Part shown: piece after piece, positions 1 to 5,819 of the stretch
Numbering within the stretch: position 1 is the first letter of the stretch
How the letters are laid out: each line of letters begins with the position of its first letter
Position numbers and translations under genes: made by a program
NCBI GenBank assembly: GCA_025922995.1
Contig: JAICGT010000029.1
Span: 1 to 8,766 of the forward strand
Reading direction: 5' to 3'
Source: Fimbriimonadales bacterium
GTDB taxonomy: Bacteria; Armatimonadota; Fimbriimonadia; Fimbriimonadales; ATM1
DNA length: 8,766 bases
Notes under the pieces: generated by a model
Told to the model about the DNA's origin: nothing
The model's database searches: none
What the model saw: only the letters and a program-made list of their open reading frames with translations

Positions 1-88
1 GGACTAATGTCTTCGTCCGTTGTGAACGCCTTGCGAAACGCGTAACCACCAGATAGAGCAGGCCCACCGTCAAAGCTGCGGCCCTCAT
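1..88 (-). CDS. Possible membrane protein, N-terminal fragment running off the window
   Basis: A minus-strand frame is open from a stop at 140-142 to the left edge, with an ATG at 88-86. The ATG is followed by a hydrophobic stretch (AAALTVGLLYLVV) and then a basic stretch (RFARRSQR), which reads as a membrane anchor or signal segment with a cytoplasmic positive patch. It is in the same frame as the third membrane segment of the broken gene just upstream, so it could instead be that gene's continuation beyond a stop codon. A competing frame on the same strand, from an ATG at 128-126, is also open to the edge and reads as a soluble protein. The fragment is too short to decide, and no family is recognised. 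Confidence 0.25.
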   Translation of the reverse strand, partial: MRAAALTVGLLYLVVTRFARRSQRTKTLV

Positions 89-139
89 GACTCGTAACCA
101 ATCCTCCAAGGATACGAGATTGTTCCATTTGATCTGAAA

Positions 140-468
140 CTAAAGGTAAGCCTGCAACAGGAGTGGTACAGCGGCAACTGCGATTTGCAGTTTCCACGTC
201 CACCTCGCGCGAAACATAATTCCAAAGGCTGCGATAAGCGCAGCTACCGACCAGGCCAAATGCTTGCCGCAATGAGGACGTCGTTTATGCCGTTAGGTTG
301 CTTCGGAGGAAAAGAGCCGGCCCGCCAAGAACCGACGACAATGGTGATGGCAAGTCCTCCGCCGACTAAGCACTGCATCGAGGCTAAGAACAGTTCCTTG
401 CCGCGATCACTGAGCCAAGCGCGAACTCGAGCAATGGCATTTAAAAGTGCACCCGCGTTAGTCTTCAT
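140..468 (-). pseudogene. Small three-helix membrane protein gene broken by a one-base frameshift
   Basis: From ATG at 468-466 (a TTG at 513-511 is an alternative) the frame encodes an amphipathic N-terminus, a membrane segment (LVGGGLAITIVVGSW) and the start of a second segment (INDVLIAASI), then stops at 244-246. Adding one base at the A-run 258-260 (T-run on the coding strand) joins it without interruption to a second frame that completes helix two (WSVAALIAAFGIMF) and adds a third (LQIAVAAVPLLLQAYL), ending at a stop at 140-142. The restored product would be about 109 residues with three transmembrane helices. Both parts look like coding sequence and fit one another, so this is either a young pseudogene or a homopolymer sequencing error. 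No family is recognised. The plus strand over this stretch has only an unconvincing basic frame. Confidence 0.5.
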
Positions 469-597
469 CGGCTCGTTGCTTCCGCCCTCGACTATACACT
501 CCAGGGCGGCCAAGCACTAACACTCCTGGCTCAAATTATCGCAATGCAAAGCTGAAGCTGCCCCACCTGATGCCGAAGCCTGAGGTATCACATAGAG

Positions 598-1743
598 TTG
601 CGGAAATCACTCTACGAGGTCCTCGGAGTGCCTGAACAGGCAGACTCCGATCAGATCAAGCGCGCCTACCGAAGGCTGGCGCGGCGGCTGCATCCCGACG
701 TGAACCCCGGCAAGAAGGCCGACGAGGAGATGTCCGACGTCAACGAGGCGTATCACGTCCTCGGAGATACCGGCCGCCGCGCGTCGTACGATGCACAGCG
801 CAGCCGTGGGCTGTCGGGCGCACCTGCCGTGGACCTCGATTGGACGGGCGGTGTATTCGTGCGCCCGCACGTTTCGATTATCGACATCCCTTCTCCGGTC
901 GAAGCCGTCGAGTTCATAGGCGGCAAGCCCGAAATCGCCTTTGCCGGCTTCGACAACACGATTCGGTTTTGCTCCTCGTCCACAGGCCGCGTCTCGGGCG
1001 AATTGAAGTTGGAAGGCGGCGTGGCTTCGAACCTGCAGTGGTGCGGCGCAGCGGGCCTTTGCGCGGCCGGAGCCTCCGAAAATTCGGCCGCCGCATGGCG
1101 TATCAAATCGCGCGAAGTCGCCGGAGCGATTCGCAAAAAGGTCGATTGGGTGTCGCGCGTCGCCGCATCGCCGACAGGCAACGTGATCGTGCTCGGCACG
1201 GCACATCGAACGGTTCTGGTACTCGATGCGGTTACAGGAGAAACCCGATACGTTCGGCGCCGGCACGAAGATGCCGTAACCGCAGCCGCGGTTTCGCATG
1301 ACGGCAAGGTGTTCGCAAGTGGTGGTAACGACCAACGGGTCATCCTTTGGGACATCGCTTCCGGCCGGGAGCGCGCCGTGATCGATCAGCGCGCTGCCGT
1401 CACGAACCTGGCGTTTTCGAAGGACGGATCGATGCTTGCGGTCGGCCTCGTAGACCACGGGGTTCGCGTGTATGAGCTTGCCACCGGCGGTATGCGCACG
1501 ACGCTTTGGGGGCACAGCCGACCCATCGAGGATGTGGTTTTCCACCCGTCCGGCGACTACGCCGCCACGGCGTCGCGAGACGCGTCGGTCTGCCTATGGT
1601 CGTTGATGGACGGCTCGCTGAAGCACCGCTTGCGAAGGCATCAGGCGGCGGTCAAAAGCGTAAGGTTTTCGCCGGACGGGAAGACGCTGGCCTCGGGAGG
1701 CGTCGACCGCCGCGTCGAGGTCTATCGGGTGGTTGCGGGATAA
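598..1743 (+). CDS. J-domain protein fused to a WD40 beta-propeller
   Basis: The product has 381 residues. Residues 4-66 are a J-domain: YEVLGV opening, basic helix II (KRAYRRLARR), the HPD motif at residues 32-34 that stimulates Hsp70/DnaK ATPase, then NEAYHVLGD and RRASYD. There is no Gly/Phe region, zinc-finger domain or DnaJ C-terminal domain. After a short linker, residues about 100-381 contain roughly seven WD40-type repeats, clearest at 226-253 (SHDGKVFASGG..RVILWDIASG), 309-338 and 351-377 (FSPDGKTLASGG). This is enough for one closed seven-bladed propeller. Inference: a DnaK co-chaperone that brings in a propeller-bound partner, cytoplasmic since no signal peptide is visible. The start is a TTG at 598, the only reasonable start in front of the J-domain; GAGG at 582-585 is a distant ribosome-binding candidate and an in-frame stop lies at 568-570. 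It is the first gene of a three-gene plus-strand cassette. Confidence 0.9.
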   Translation: MRKSLYEVLGVPEQADSDQIKRAYRRLARRLHPDVNPGKKADEEMSDVNEAYHVLGDTGRRASYDAQRSRGLSGAPAVDLDWTGGVFVRPHVSIIDIPSPVEAVEFIGGKPEIAFAGFDNTIRFCSSSTGRVSGELKLEGGVASNLQWCGAAGLCAAGASENSAAAWRIKSREVAGAIRKKVDWVSRVAASPTGNVIVLGTAHRTVLVLDAVTGETRYVRRRHEDAVTAAAVSHDGKVFASGGNDQRVILWDIASGRERAVIDQRAAVTNLAFSKDGSMLAVGLVDHGVRVYELATGGMRTTLWGHSRPIEDVVFHPSGDYAATASRDASVCLWSLMDGSLKHRLRRHQAAVKSVRFSPDGKTLASGGVDRRVEVYRVVAG

Positions 1744-1762
1744 GACCGAACATAATAGGGTG

Positions 1763-2446
1763 ATGGCAGAACCCGCTGCTGGCCCCGCGGCCATAACGCT
1801 CAAAGACGTCAAATCCAATCCGGAGGTCAAACATCTGATCGCCGGGGCGAACGACGTGATGATGGCGATGGGCTACACCGAGCATGGCCACCGCCACTCT
1901 GGCGTCGTGAGCAGCATCACACGCTATGTTCTCGAACATTCAGGCGATGACGAGAGGGTGCAAGAACTCGGAGCAATCGCGGGGTACTTGCATGACATCG
2001 GTAACGTCGTGAACCGAGTCGATCACCCAATGATCGGCGCGTCGATGTGTTACACGATCCTTCACGAGATGGGAATGGACACGCGCGAAATCGTTCCGAT
2101 CCTAGGCGCGATCGGCAATCACGAGGAAGGCGCCGGCCTTCCGATCAGCCGCATTTCGGCAGCGCTGATCATTGCGGACAAGAGCGACGTGCATTTTAGC
2201 CGCGTGCAGAATCCGGTGCCGGAGTCTTTCGATATTCACGACCGCGTCAATTTCGCTGTTCAAAAGAGCCGCATCGAAATGTCGAACGAGCACCGCAATA
2301 TACTGCTGACTTTAGAACTCAATGAGAGCGCAACGGTCATGGAATATTTCGAGATATTCTTGACGCGCATGGTGATGTGTCGTCGCAGCGCGGAGATTCT
2401 CGGATATGAATTTCGGCTGGAAGTCAACGGGACGTTTATCGGATGA
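1763..2446 (+). CDS. HD-domain metal-dependent phosphohydrolase
   Basis: With the ATG at 1763 the product has 227 residues. HD-superfamily metal ligands are in order: the H-G-H-R-H cluster at residues 41-45, LHDIGN with the H-D pair at 77-78, GNHEE with His120, and ADKSD with Asp139. The family hydrolyses phosphate esters such as nucleotides, (p)ppGpp or cyclic nucleotides; the substrate here cannot be read from sequence. A longer C-terminal part (about residues 150-227) is beta-rich and not recognised. Possible starts are TTG 1733 (inside the upstream gene), GTG 1760 and ATG 1763. I prefer the ATG because it leaves a 19-base gap after the upstream stop and because homology-like sequence begins only later; no start has a strong ribosome-binding site. 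It is likely co-transcribed with the J-domain/WD40 gene, and its stop overlaps the next gene's start as ATGA, suggesting translational coupling. No signal peptide is seen. Confidence 0.87.
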   Translation: MAEPAAGPAAITLKDVKSNPEVKHLIAGANDVMMAMGYTEHGHRHSGVVSSITRYVLEHSGDDERVQELGAIAGYLHDIGNVVNRVDHPMIGASMCYTILHEMGMDTREIVPILGAIGNHEEGAGLPISRISAALIIADKSDVHFSRVQNPVPESFDIHDRVNFAVQKSRIEMSNEHRNILLTLELNESATVMEYFEIFLTRMVMCRRSAEILGYEFRLEVNGTFIG

Positions 2447-3039
2447 TTTTCCTGCCGCAGTTGGCCGTTCACTTCGAGCCGGCCTTTGCGTTTCCGGGCG
2501 AGCGTTTTGCCGTCGTCGCACCAAGCGGAGCAACGGTGGCATCGAGTACCGTTTCGTTCACCAGAAACGGAACGCGCTGGCTCGGAATCGCTCCGGATTC
2601 GCCGCCGGAAGTCGTTGCCACGATTGGAGAGCCGGGAGCCTTTACGGACGCCACAAAGCGAACGCTGCCGATCGCTGCAGGCAAGCAGTACAGGGTCGGC
2701 GCGATCGACGTCGTTTTAATGAAAAGCGGGACGTACGGCGCAATCCTAAACGGGCAGCGTTATGCAGACGTGTTGGAGTTCGACCTCGCGGCACGGTCTT
2801 CCCCGCAGCGAAGGCGCGAATTCAAAGTCGACTATATTTACAGCGGACCGAATCAAATGACGCTCTCCGGCGAGGCGGGCGGAGTTCTGCGGGCCGCAGC
2901 GACAATTTCGCCCACCGGAATCGAGGTCTATTATTCGACGCTATTCGACTTGCGCGGAAAGCTTCGAATTTTAGATCGCGAATTCGATATCCCCCAATCG
3001 GGGCCGGGAACCGGCGGAAAAGTGCGCTACTCGTTTTGA
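2443..3039 (+). CDS. Uncharacterised beta-rich protein, translationally coupled to the HD gene
   Basis: I do not recognise a family for this 198-residue product. Its ATG overlaps the HD gene's stop (ATGA at 2443-2446), a layout typical of coupled translation of partners; CGGGA at 2428-2432 may help as a ribosome-binding site. The sequence alternates hydrophobic and polar residues and is rich in Gly, Ser, Thr and Val, suggesting beta-strands throughout (for example VDYIYSGPNQMTLSG around residues 128-142 and GIEVYYSTLFDLRGKLRIL at about 158-176). No cysteines are visible. The N-terminus (MIFLPQLAVHF) is hydrophobic but lacks the basic residues and clear cleavage site of a signal peptide, so location is uncertain. 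The last 13 bp overlap the end of the opposing TPR-like gene. The frame is well supported by length, overlap and codon use; the function is open. Confidence 0.75.
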   Translation: MIFLPQLAVHFEPAFAFPGERFAVVAPSGATVASSTVSFTRNGTRWLGIAPDSPPEVVATIGEPGAFTDATKRTLPIAAGKQYRVGAIDVVLMKSGTYGAILNGQRYADVLEFDLAARSSPQRRREFKVDYIYSGPNQMTLSGEAGGVLRAAATISPTGIEVYYSTLFDLRGKLRILDREFDIPQSGPGTGGKVRYSF

Positions 3040-3716
3040 CCTGATCTCGCCTTTAGCCAGTCACGCGCCATCTGGCCGGACGCCGTGTCCGGTGCGAGTT
3101 CCAGGGCAGCAGTGAAGTGATTGCGCGCCAACTCGACGAGGTTAAGCCTATCGAAGCCCTTGCCCATTCCGGCGTACCAGTCCGCACGCCTCTCTGCCGG
3201 CATCTCATCGAAGTCGGCTCCCATGGACCGCTTCGCCAATACCAAAGCGTCTAAGCCGCGTTGGATCAAATTGAGCTTCGGCGACAAGCTCATGACGAGC
3301 AACCCGGCGTCATGGAGAAAATGCGGGTCTCTCGCTCCCATCATCAGCGCGTCTTGAACAATCTTCTGGCCCTCGGCCATACGGCGCTTATGGGTGATTG
3401 GCTCGAACGTCTCGATCGCCTCTCGCGCACGGAAGTAGCCGTAGACGAAACGAGCGCGCGGGTTGAGTGGGTCGTTCGCAGAAATGACGTCCGCGATTTC
3501 CCTCGCTCGCCAATGGACTTTCGAGTTCTTGGTCTGCGATGCAACTTGGCAAAGCCGCCAAAGCGATTGCGTTGCCTCTTCGATGTTAACGGGCAGATCC
3601 GGAAGCAGCGCTTCGGTCGCCGCGAGCAAGCGTTGCTCTTCGGTTTCAACAAGAGTCGGCTCTTGAGCAAATGTCAACGACGCCGAAAGGACGAATAGGC
3701 ATGAAATAGCGCGCAT
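3027..3716 (-). CDS. Secreted TPR-like helical repeat protein
   Basis: The product has 229 residues. It begins with a typical Sec signal peptide: one Arg, a hydrophobic core (ISCLFVLSASL) and a likely cut after TFA near residue 17, before QEP. The mature part is helical. The best repeat is near residues 178-211 (WYAGMGKGFDRL followed by LARNHFTAALELAPD), a good tetratricopeptide repeat match. Weaker helix pairs lie at about 80-100 (PRARFVYGYFRARE) and 120-160. Such proteins usually act as periplasmic or exported scaffolds; no catalytic motif is seen. The ATG at 3716-3714 follows the gdh stop by 44 bases with no terminator-like stem between them, so transcription from gdh may continue into it. 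There is no clear Shine-Dalgarno. Its 3' end runs 13 bp into the convergent gene. Confidence 0.75.
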   Translation of the reverse strand: MRAISCLFVLSASLTFAQEPTLVETEEQRLLAATEALLPDLPVNIEEATQSLWRLCQVASQTKNSKVHWRAREIADVISANDPLNPRARFVYGYFRAREAIETFEPITHKRRMAEGQKIVQDALMMGARDPHFLHDAGLLVMSLSPKLNLIQRGLDALVLAKRSMGADFDEMPAERRADWYAGMGKGFDRLNLVELARNHFTAALELAPDTASGQMARDWLKARSGQNE

Positions 3717-3760
3717 CTATTAATCGGACGGACGAGCGCACGAAAACTCTCGCGCAAAAA

Positions 3761-5053
3761 CTACATTGCTGCAATTCCCGAACCCGCGCCGGCGGTTGCC
3801 GAGGCGTGCACGTTGCGAATCCAGCCTCGCGCTCTCGATGCTTGCGCAACACGTTCCACCGCTACGGCGTATGCCGCGAGACGAGAATCGACATCGTGCT
3901 CCTTCTTCGCTTTGAGGAAAGCATCGAATGCCGAAGTCATGACTTCGTCGAGCCGTTGGCGTACTTTCGCCAGCTTCCATCGGTCGAGCGAGGCATTCTG
4001 CACCTGCTCGAAGTAAGAAACAGTCACCCCGCCGGCGTTACAGAGGAAATCGGGGATAACGAACACGCCGTTGTTATGCAGGATTTTATCGGCTTCGAGG
4101 TTCGTTGGCCCGTTAGCGAGTTCCACGATGATCTTCGCCTTTACGTCTGATGCATTCGCCTCAGTAATGGCGTTCTCGAGAGCGCTGGGTACCAAAACTT
4201 CAACGTCCAGTTCCAGGAGCTCCTCGTTCGTGATCAGTTTGCCCGGATAACGGCTGACCGTGCCGTGCTCTCGCTTGACCTCTGCGAGCCCCTCGAACGG
4301 CAAGCCATCTTCGGAGTAAACGCCGCCTCTCGAATCGCTGACGGCGACCACTTTCGCCCCGAAAAGCTCTTCGAGCAGCCGATGCGCATGCATTCCGGCG
4401 TTGCCGAAGCCTTGAATCGCAACGGTTGCGCCTGCCAGATCCAAGCCGACCTCCTTCGCGGCTTCGCGAAGTGTGATCATTCCGCCCCTTGCGGTCGCAT
4501 CGTCTCGCCCCGGCGAGCCGCCAATCTCGAGGGGCTTGCCGGTGATGACGCCCGGCGCCTTGTGTCCGACGATCGTCTCGTACTCGTCCATCATCCATGC
4601 CATGACTTGAGGCGTCGTGTACACGTCCGGCGCGGGAACGTCGACGTCGGGGCCGATGAGGTGAGCTACCTTGCGCATGTAGCCTCGGCTTAAGCGCTCG
4701 AGTTCGCCCTCGCTGAGCTTCTTCGGATCGCAGATCACGCCTCCCTTACCGCCACCGAGCGGAATATCGACGATTGCCGTCTTCCACGACATCCAAGCGG
4801 CGAGGGCCCGCACCGTGTCGATCGTCTCCTCGGGATGGAATCGCAAGCCCCCCTTGCAGGGGCCGCGGGCCGAGTTGTACTGCACCCTGAAGCCCGTAAA
4901 GACCTGTGTGGAGCCGTCGTCCATCCGAACCGGAATCCGGACGCGGTGCTCGTCCATCGGTTCGCGCAGGAGATTTCGCGCTTCGTCGGACAAGTGTAAA
5001 AGGTTGGCGGCAGCATCGAACTGCGCCTGAGCCTGCTCGAAAATGTTCGTCAT
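3761..5053 (-). CDS. gdhA: Glutamate dehydrogenase (Glu/Leu/Phe/Val dehydrogenase family)
   Basis: The product has 430 residues, near the usual length for the hexameric family. It catalyses reversible oxidative deamination of L-glutamate to 2-oxoglutarate and ammonium with NAD(P), in the cytoplasm. The substrate domain carries [10 protein letters not shown] with Lys67, Lys91 (SWKTA), Lys103 (GGGKGGV) and Asp143 (PAPDVYT). The 24-12-40 spacing equals that of Lys89, Lys113, Lys125 and Asp165 in the Clostridium symbiosum enzyme. Lys67, where leucine dehydrogenases have a non-polar residue, and the Ser in VSYFEQVQN (residue 346) argue for glutamate as substrate. The Rossmann fold has GFGNAG at 215-220; the cofactor-choosing stretch ([10 protein letters not shown]) does not settle NAD versus NADP. 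The ATG at 5053 is chosen because MTNIFEQAQ resembles family N-termini; a GTG at 5068 would add five residues. An inverted repeat lies nine bases upstream of the ATG. A secreted TPR-like gene follows 44 bases downstream. Confidence 0.95.
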   Translation of the reverse strand: MTNIFEQAQAQFDAAANLLHLSDEARNLLREPMDEHRVRIPVRMDDGSTQVFTGFRVQYNSARGPCKGGLRFHPEETIDTVRALAAWMSWKTAIVDIPLGGGKGGVICDPKKLSEGELERLSRGYMRKVAHLIGPDVDVPAPDVYTTPQVMAWMMDEYETIVGHKAPGVITGKPLEIGGSPGRDDATARGGMITLREAAKEVGLDLAGATVAIQGFGNAGMHAHRLLEELFGAKVVAVSDSRGGVYSEDGLPFEGLAEVKREHGTVSRYPGKLITNEELLELDVEVLVPSALENAITEANASDVKAKIIVELANGPTNLEADKILHNNGVFVIPDFLCNAGGVTVSYFEQVQNASLDRWKLAKVRQRLDEVMTSAFDAFLKAKKEHDVDSRLAAYAVAVERVAQASRARGWIRNVHASATAGAGSGIAAM

Positions 5054-5062
5054 TGAAGTTGC

Positions 5063-5076
5063 CCACACCTGTGTGG
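5063..5076. promoter_or_regulatory. Palindrome just upstream of gdh (candidate operator)
   Basis: The sequence CCACAC-CT-GTGTGG is a perfect inverted repeat with six-base arms and a two-base centre. It lies nine bases before the gdh ATG, and on the coding strand it contains the only AGGTG Shine-Dalgarno-like string as well as the alternative GTG start. Its size and symmetry suit a dimeric repressor site. An RNA hairpin is less likely because a two-base loop is too small. Regulation of gdh by this site is inference. Confidence 0.4.
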
Positions 5077-5093
5077 AGTGGAAAAGTTACCCG

Positions 5094-5108
5094 CTTCTTG
5101 AAGAAAGC
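5094..5108. promoter_or_regulatory. Second inverted repeat in the gdh/secreted-protein divergent region
   Basis: The sequence has TTCTT-G-AAGAA arms (5095-5105), extendable to GCTTCTT/AAGAAAGC with one bulged base. It sits between the gdh palindrome and the AT-rich -10-like site, inside the shared promoter region of two divergent genes. It could be a second operator. It may also be chance, since the arms are only five bases. Confidence 0.25.
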
Positions 5109-5132
5109 GTCCCAATTCGTCACGCTACGACG

Positions 5133-5139
5133 TATATTA
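5133..5139. promoter_or_regulatory. Candidate -10 element usable in both directions
   Basis: TATATTA is the most AT-rich string in this divergent gap. It reads TATATT toward the secreted-protein gene and TAATATA toward gdh, both close to the sigma-70 -10 consensus. No good -35 box is seen at 16-18 bases on either side, so the call rests on the -10 match and position only. Confidence 0.3.
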
Positions 5140-5167
5140 GGGTGTAGAGAGGACTACGACGTCTCTC

Positions 5168-5172
5168 AGGAG
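5168..5172 (+). promoter_or_regulatory. Shine-Dalgarno for the 5183 gene
   Basis: AGGAG ends ten bases before the ATG at 5183, within an A-rich spacer. It is the clearest ribosome-binding site in the window and fixes the start of the secreted protein; most other genes here lack one. Confidence 0.7.
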
Positions 5173-5182
5173 AAAAACAAGA

Positions 5183-5734
5183 ATGATTACTTTGATAGCC
5201 GCCTTGGCGGTCACAGTGCCGCAGCCGGCTGATGCAGCCGAGACAATCGTTCGCGCTCAGTCGGCGGAGATCGTCCGCCATTTCATGGACAAGGACATGA
5301 CACACATGATCCGCCACGTGCATCCCAAGCATGGCGTGCGCTTTACGCCATACCCGACCTTTACCCAGTCCGACCAGGTGTTCACTCCGCAGCAAGTTCT
5401 GAACCTGTTCCGGGACAACAAGGCGTATATGTGGGGTCGAATCGGGGGAACCGGCGATCCGCTGAAGATGACGTTTTCGGAGTACTACAAACGCTTCGTC
5501 TATGCCCGCAACTTTTCGGAGGCACCTATCGTTACCTATAACACGGTTGCGAAGGGCGGAACCTTCGGCAATAACTCGGGGACGTTCTTCCAGGGCTCAC
5601 GGTTCATTGATTACCATTGGCCAGGCACGGAAGCGAACAACGACAACGACTGGAGAACTTTGCGCATGGTATTCATGCCGTGGCAGGATAACTGGCTGCT
5701 GGTCGCCGTCGCGAACGACGAACACGTGAATTAG
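5183..5734 (+). CDS. Secreted protein of unknown function, probably NTF2-like fold
   Basis: The product has 183 residues. The first 18 form a short signal peptide (hydrophobic ITLIAALAVTV, likely cut after ADA), unusual in having no Lys or Arg before the core. The mature part carries a pattern I associate from memory with uncharacterised exported or lipoprotein families in Bacillus-like bacteria: HPKHGVRFTPYPTF near residues 47-60, YMWGRIGGTG and FSEYYKRFVYARNF in the middle, then IDYHWPG, a DWRTLRMVF strand and a closing NWLLVAVANDEH. The helix-then-sheet order ending in WLLVAV strands resembles SnoaL/NTF2-like domains. There is no lipobox Cys, so it is probably periplasmic or released. The strong AGGAG site fixes the start. 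It is divergent from gdh and followed 15 bases later by a strong hairpin, so it is probably a single-gene transcript. Confidence 0.8.
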   Translation: MITLIAALAVTVPQPADAAETIVRAQSAEIVRHFMDKDMTHMIRHVHPKHGVRFTPYPTFTQSDQVFTPQQVLNLFRDNKAYMWGRIGGTGDPLKMTFSEYYKRFVYARNFSEAPIVTYNTVAKGGTFGNNSGTFFQGSRFIDYHWPGTEANNDNDWRTLRMVFMPWQDNWLLVAVANDEHVN

Positions 5735-5749
5735 CTAGCAGTCTCATGT

Positions 5750-5780
5750 GATGCCTCGCTCCCCCGTGGGGCGGGGCATC
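5750..5780 (+). terminator. Strong 13-bp hairpin without U-tract after the secreted-protein gene
   Basis: Bases 5750-5762 pair with 5768-5780 without mismatch (two G-T wobbles), leaving a five-base loop CCCGT. The stem is GC-rich. It starts 15 bases after the TAG at 5732-5734, where a terminator is expected, but no T-run follows on either strand. It may act as a Rho-type 3'-end stabiliser or as part of the leader of the next gene. It makes nuclease starts at 5748 or 5751 unlikely because they would lie in the stem. Confidence 0.5.
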
Positions 5781-5793
5781 GGTGCGTCGGACG

Positions 5794-5819
5794 TCCCATG
5801 CCAGAATACACACATGGGA
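5794..5819 (+). promoter_or_regulatory. Inverted repeat covering the nuclease start codon
   Basis: TCCCATG (5794-5800) and CATGGGA (5813-5819) are perfect seven-base arms around a 12-base spacer. The right arm includes the ATG at 5814. As RNA, the fold would hide the start codon; as DNA, it would be a two-half-site operator at the gene start. Both readings imply repression of the nuclease gene. No Shine-Dalgarno is present between the arms. Confidence 0.4.

Noticed and set aside
185..520. 111-codon plus-strand frame at the left
   Set aside because: It is a basic, Ser/Pro-rich, low-complexity sequence with no ribosome-binding site. The other strand has membrane helices that explain the region.
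607..1545. Long open frame (312 codons) on the minus strand opposite the J-domain/WD40 gene
   Set aside because: It mirrors the codon pattern of the plus-strand gene, is rich in Arg, His and Cys, and shows no domain. The opposing frame has clear J and WD40 motifs.
4265..4693. 142-codon plus-strand frame inside gdh
   Set aside because: It lies wholly within the well-supported glutamate dehydrogenase on the other strand and shows no motif of its own.
4902..5078. ACCTGTGTGGAG occurs twice (4902-4913 and 5067-5078)
   Set aside because: The first copy is coding sequence in gdh (STQVFTG region) and lacks the second palindrome half, so a 12-base chance match is more likely than a functional repeat.
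5748..5813. N-terminal extension of the nuclease from GTG 5748 or ATG 5751
   Set aside because: The added 21-22 residues are Pro/Gly/Arg-rich without family character and are encoded by the stem of a strong hairpin. ATG 5814 gives a more natural start.
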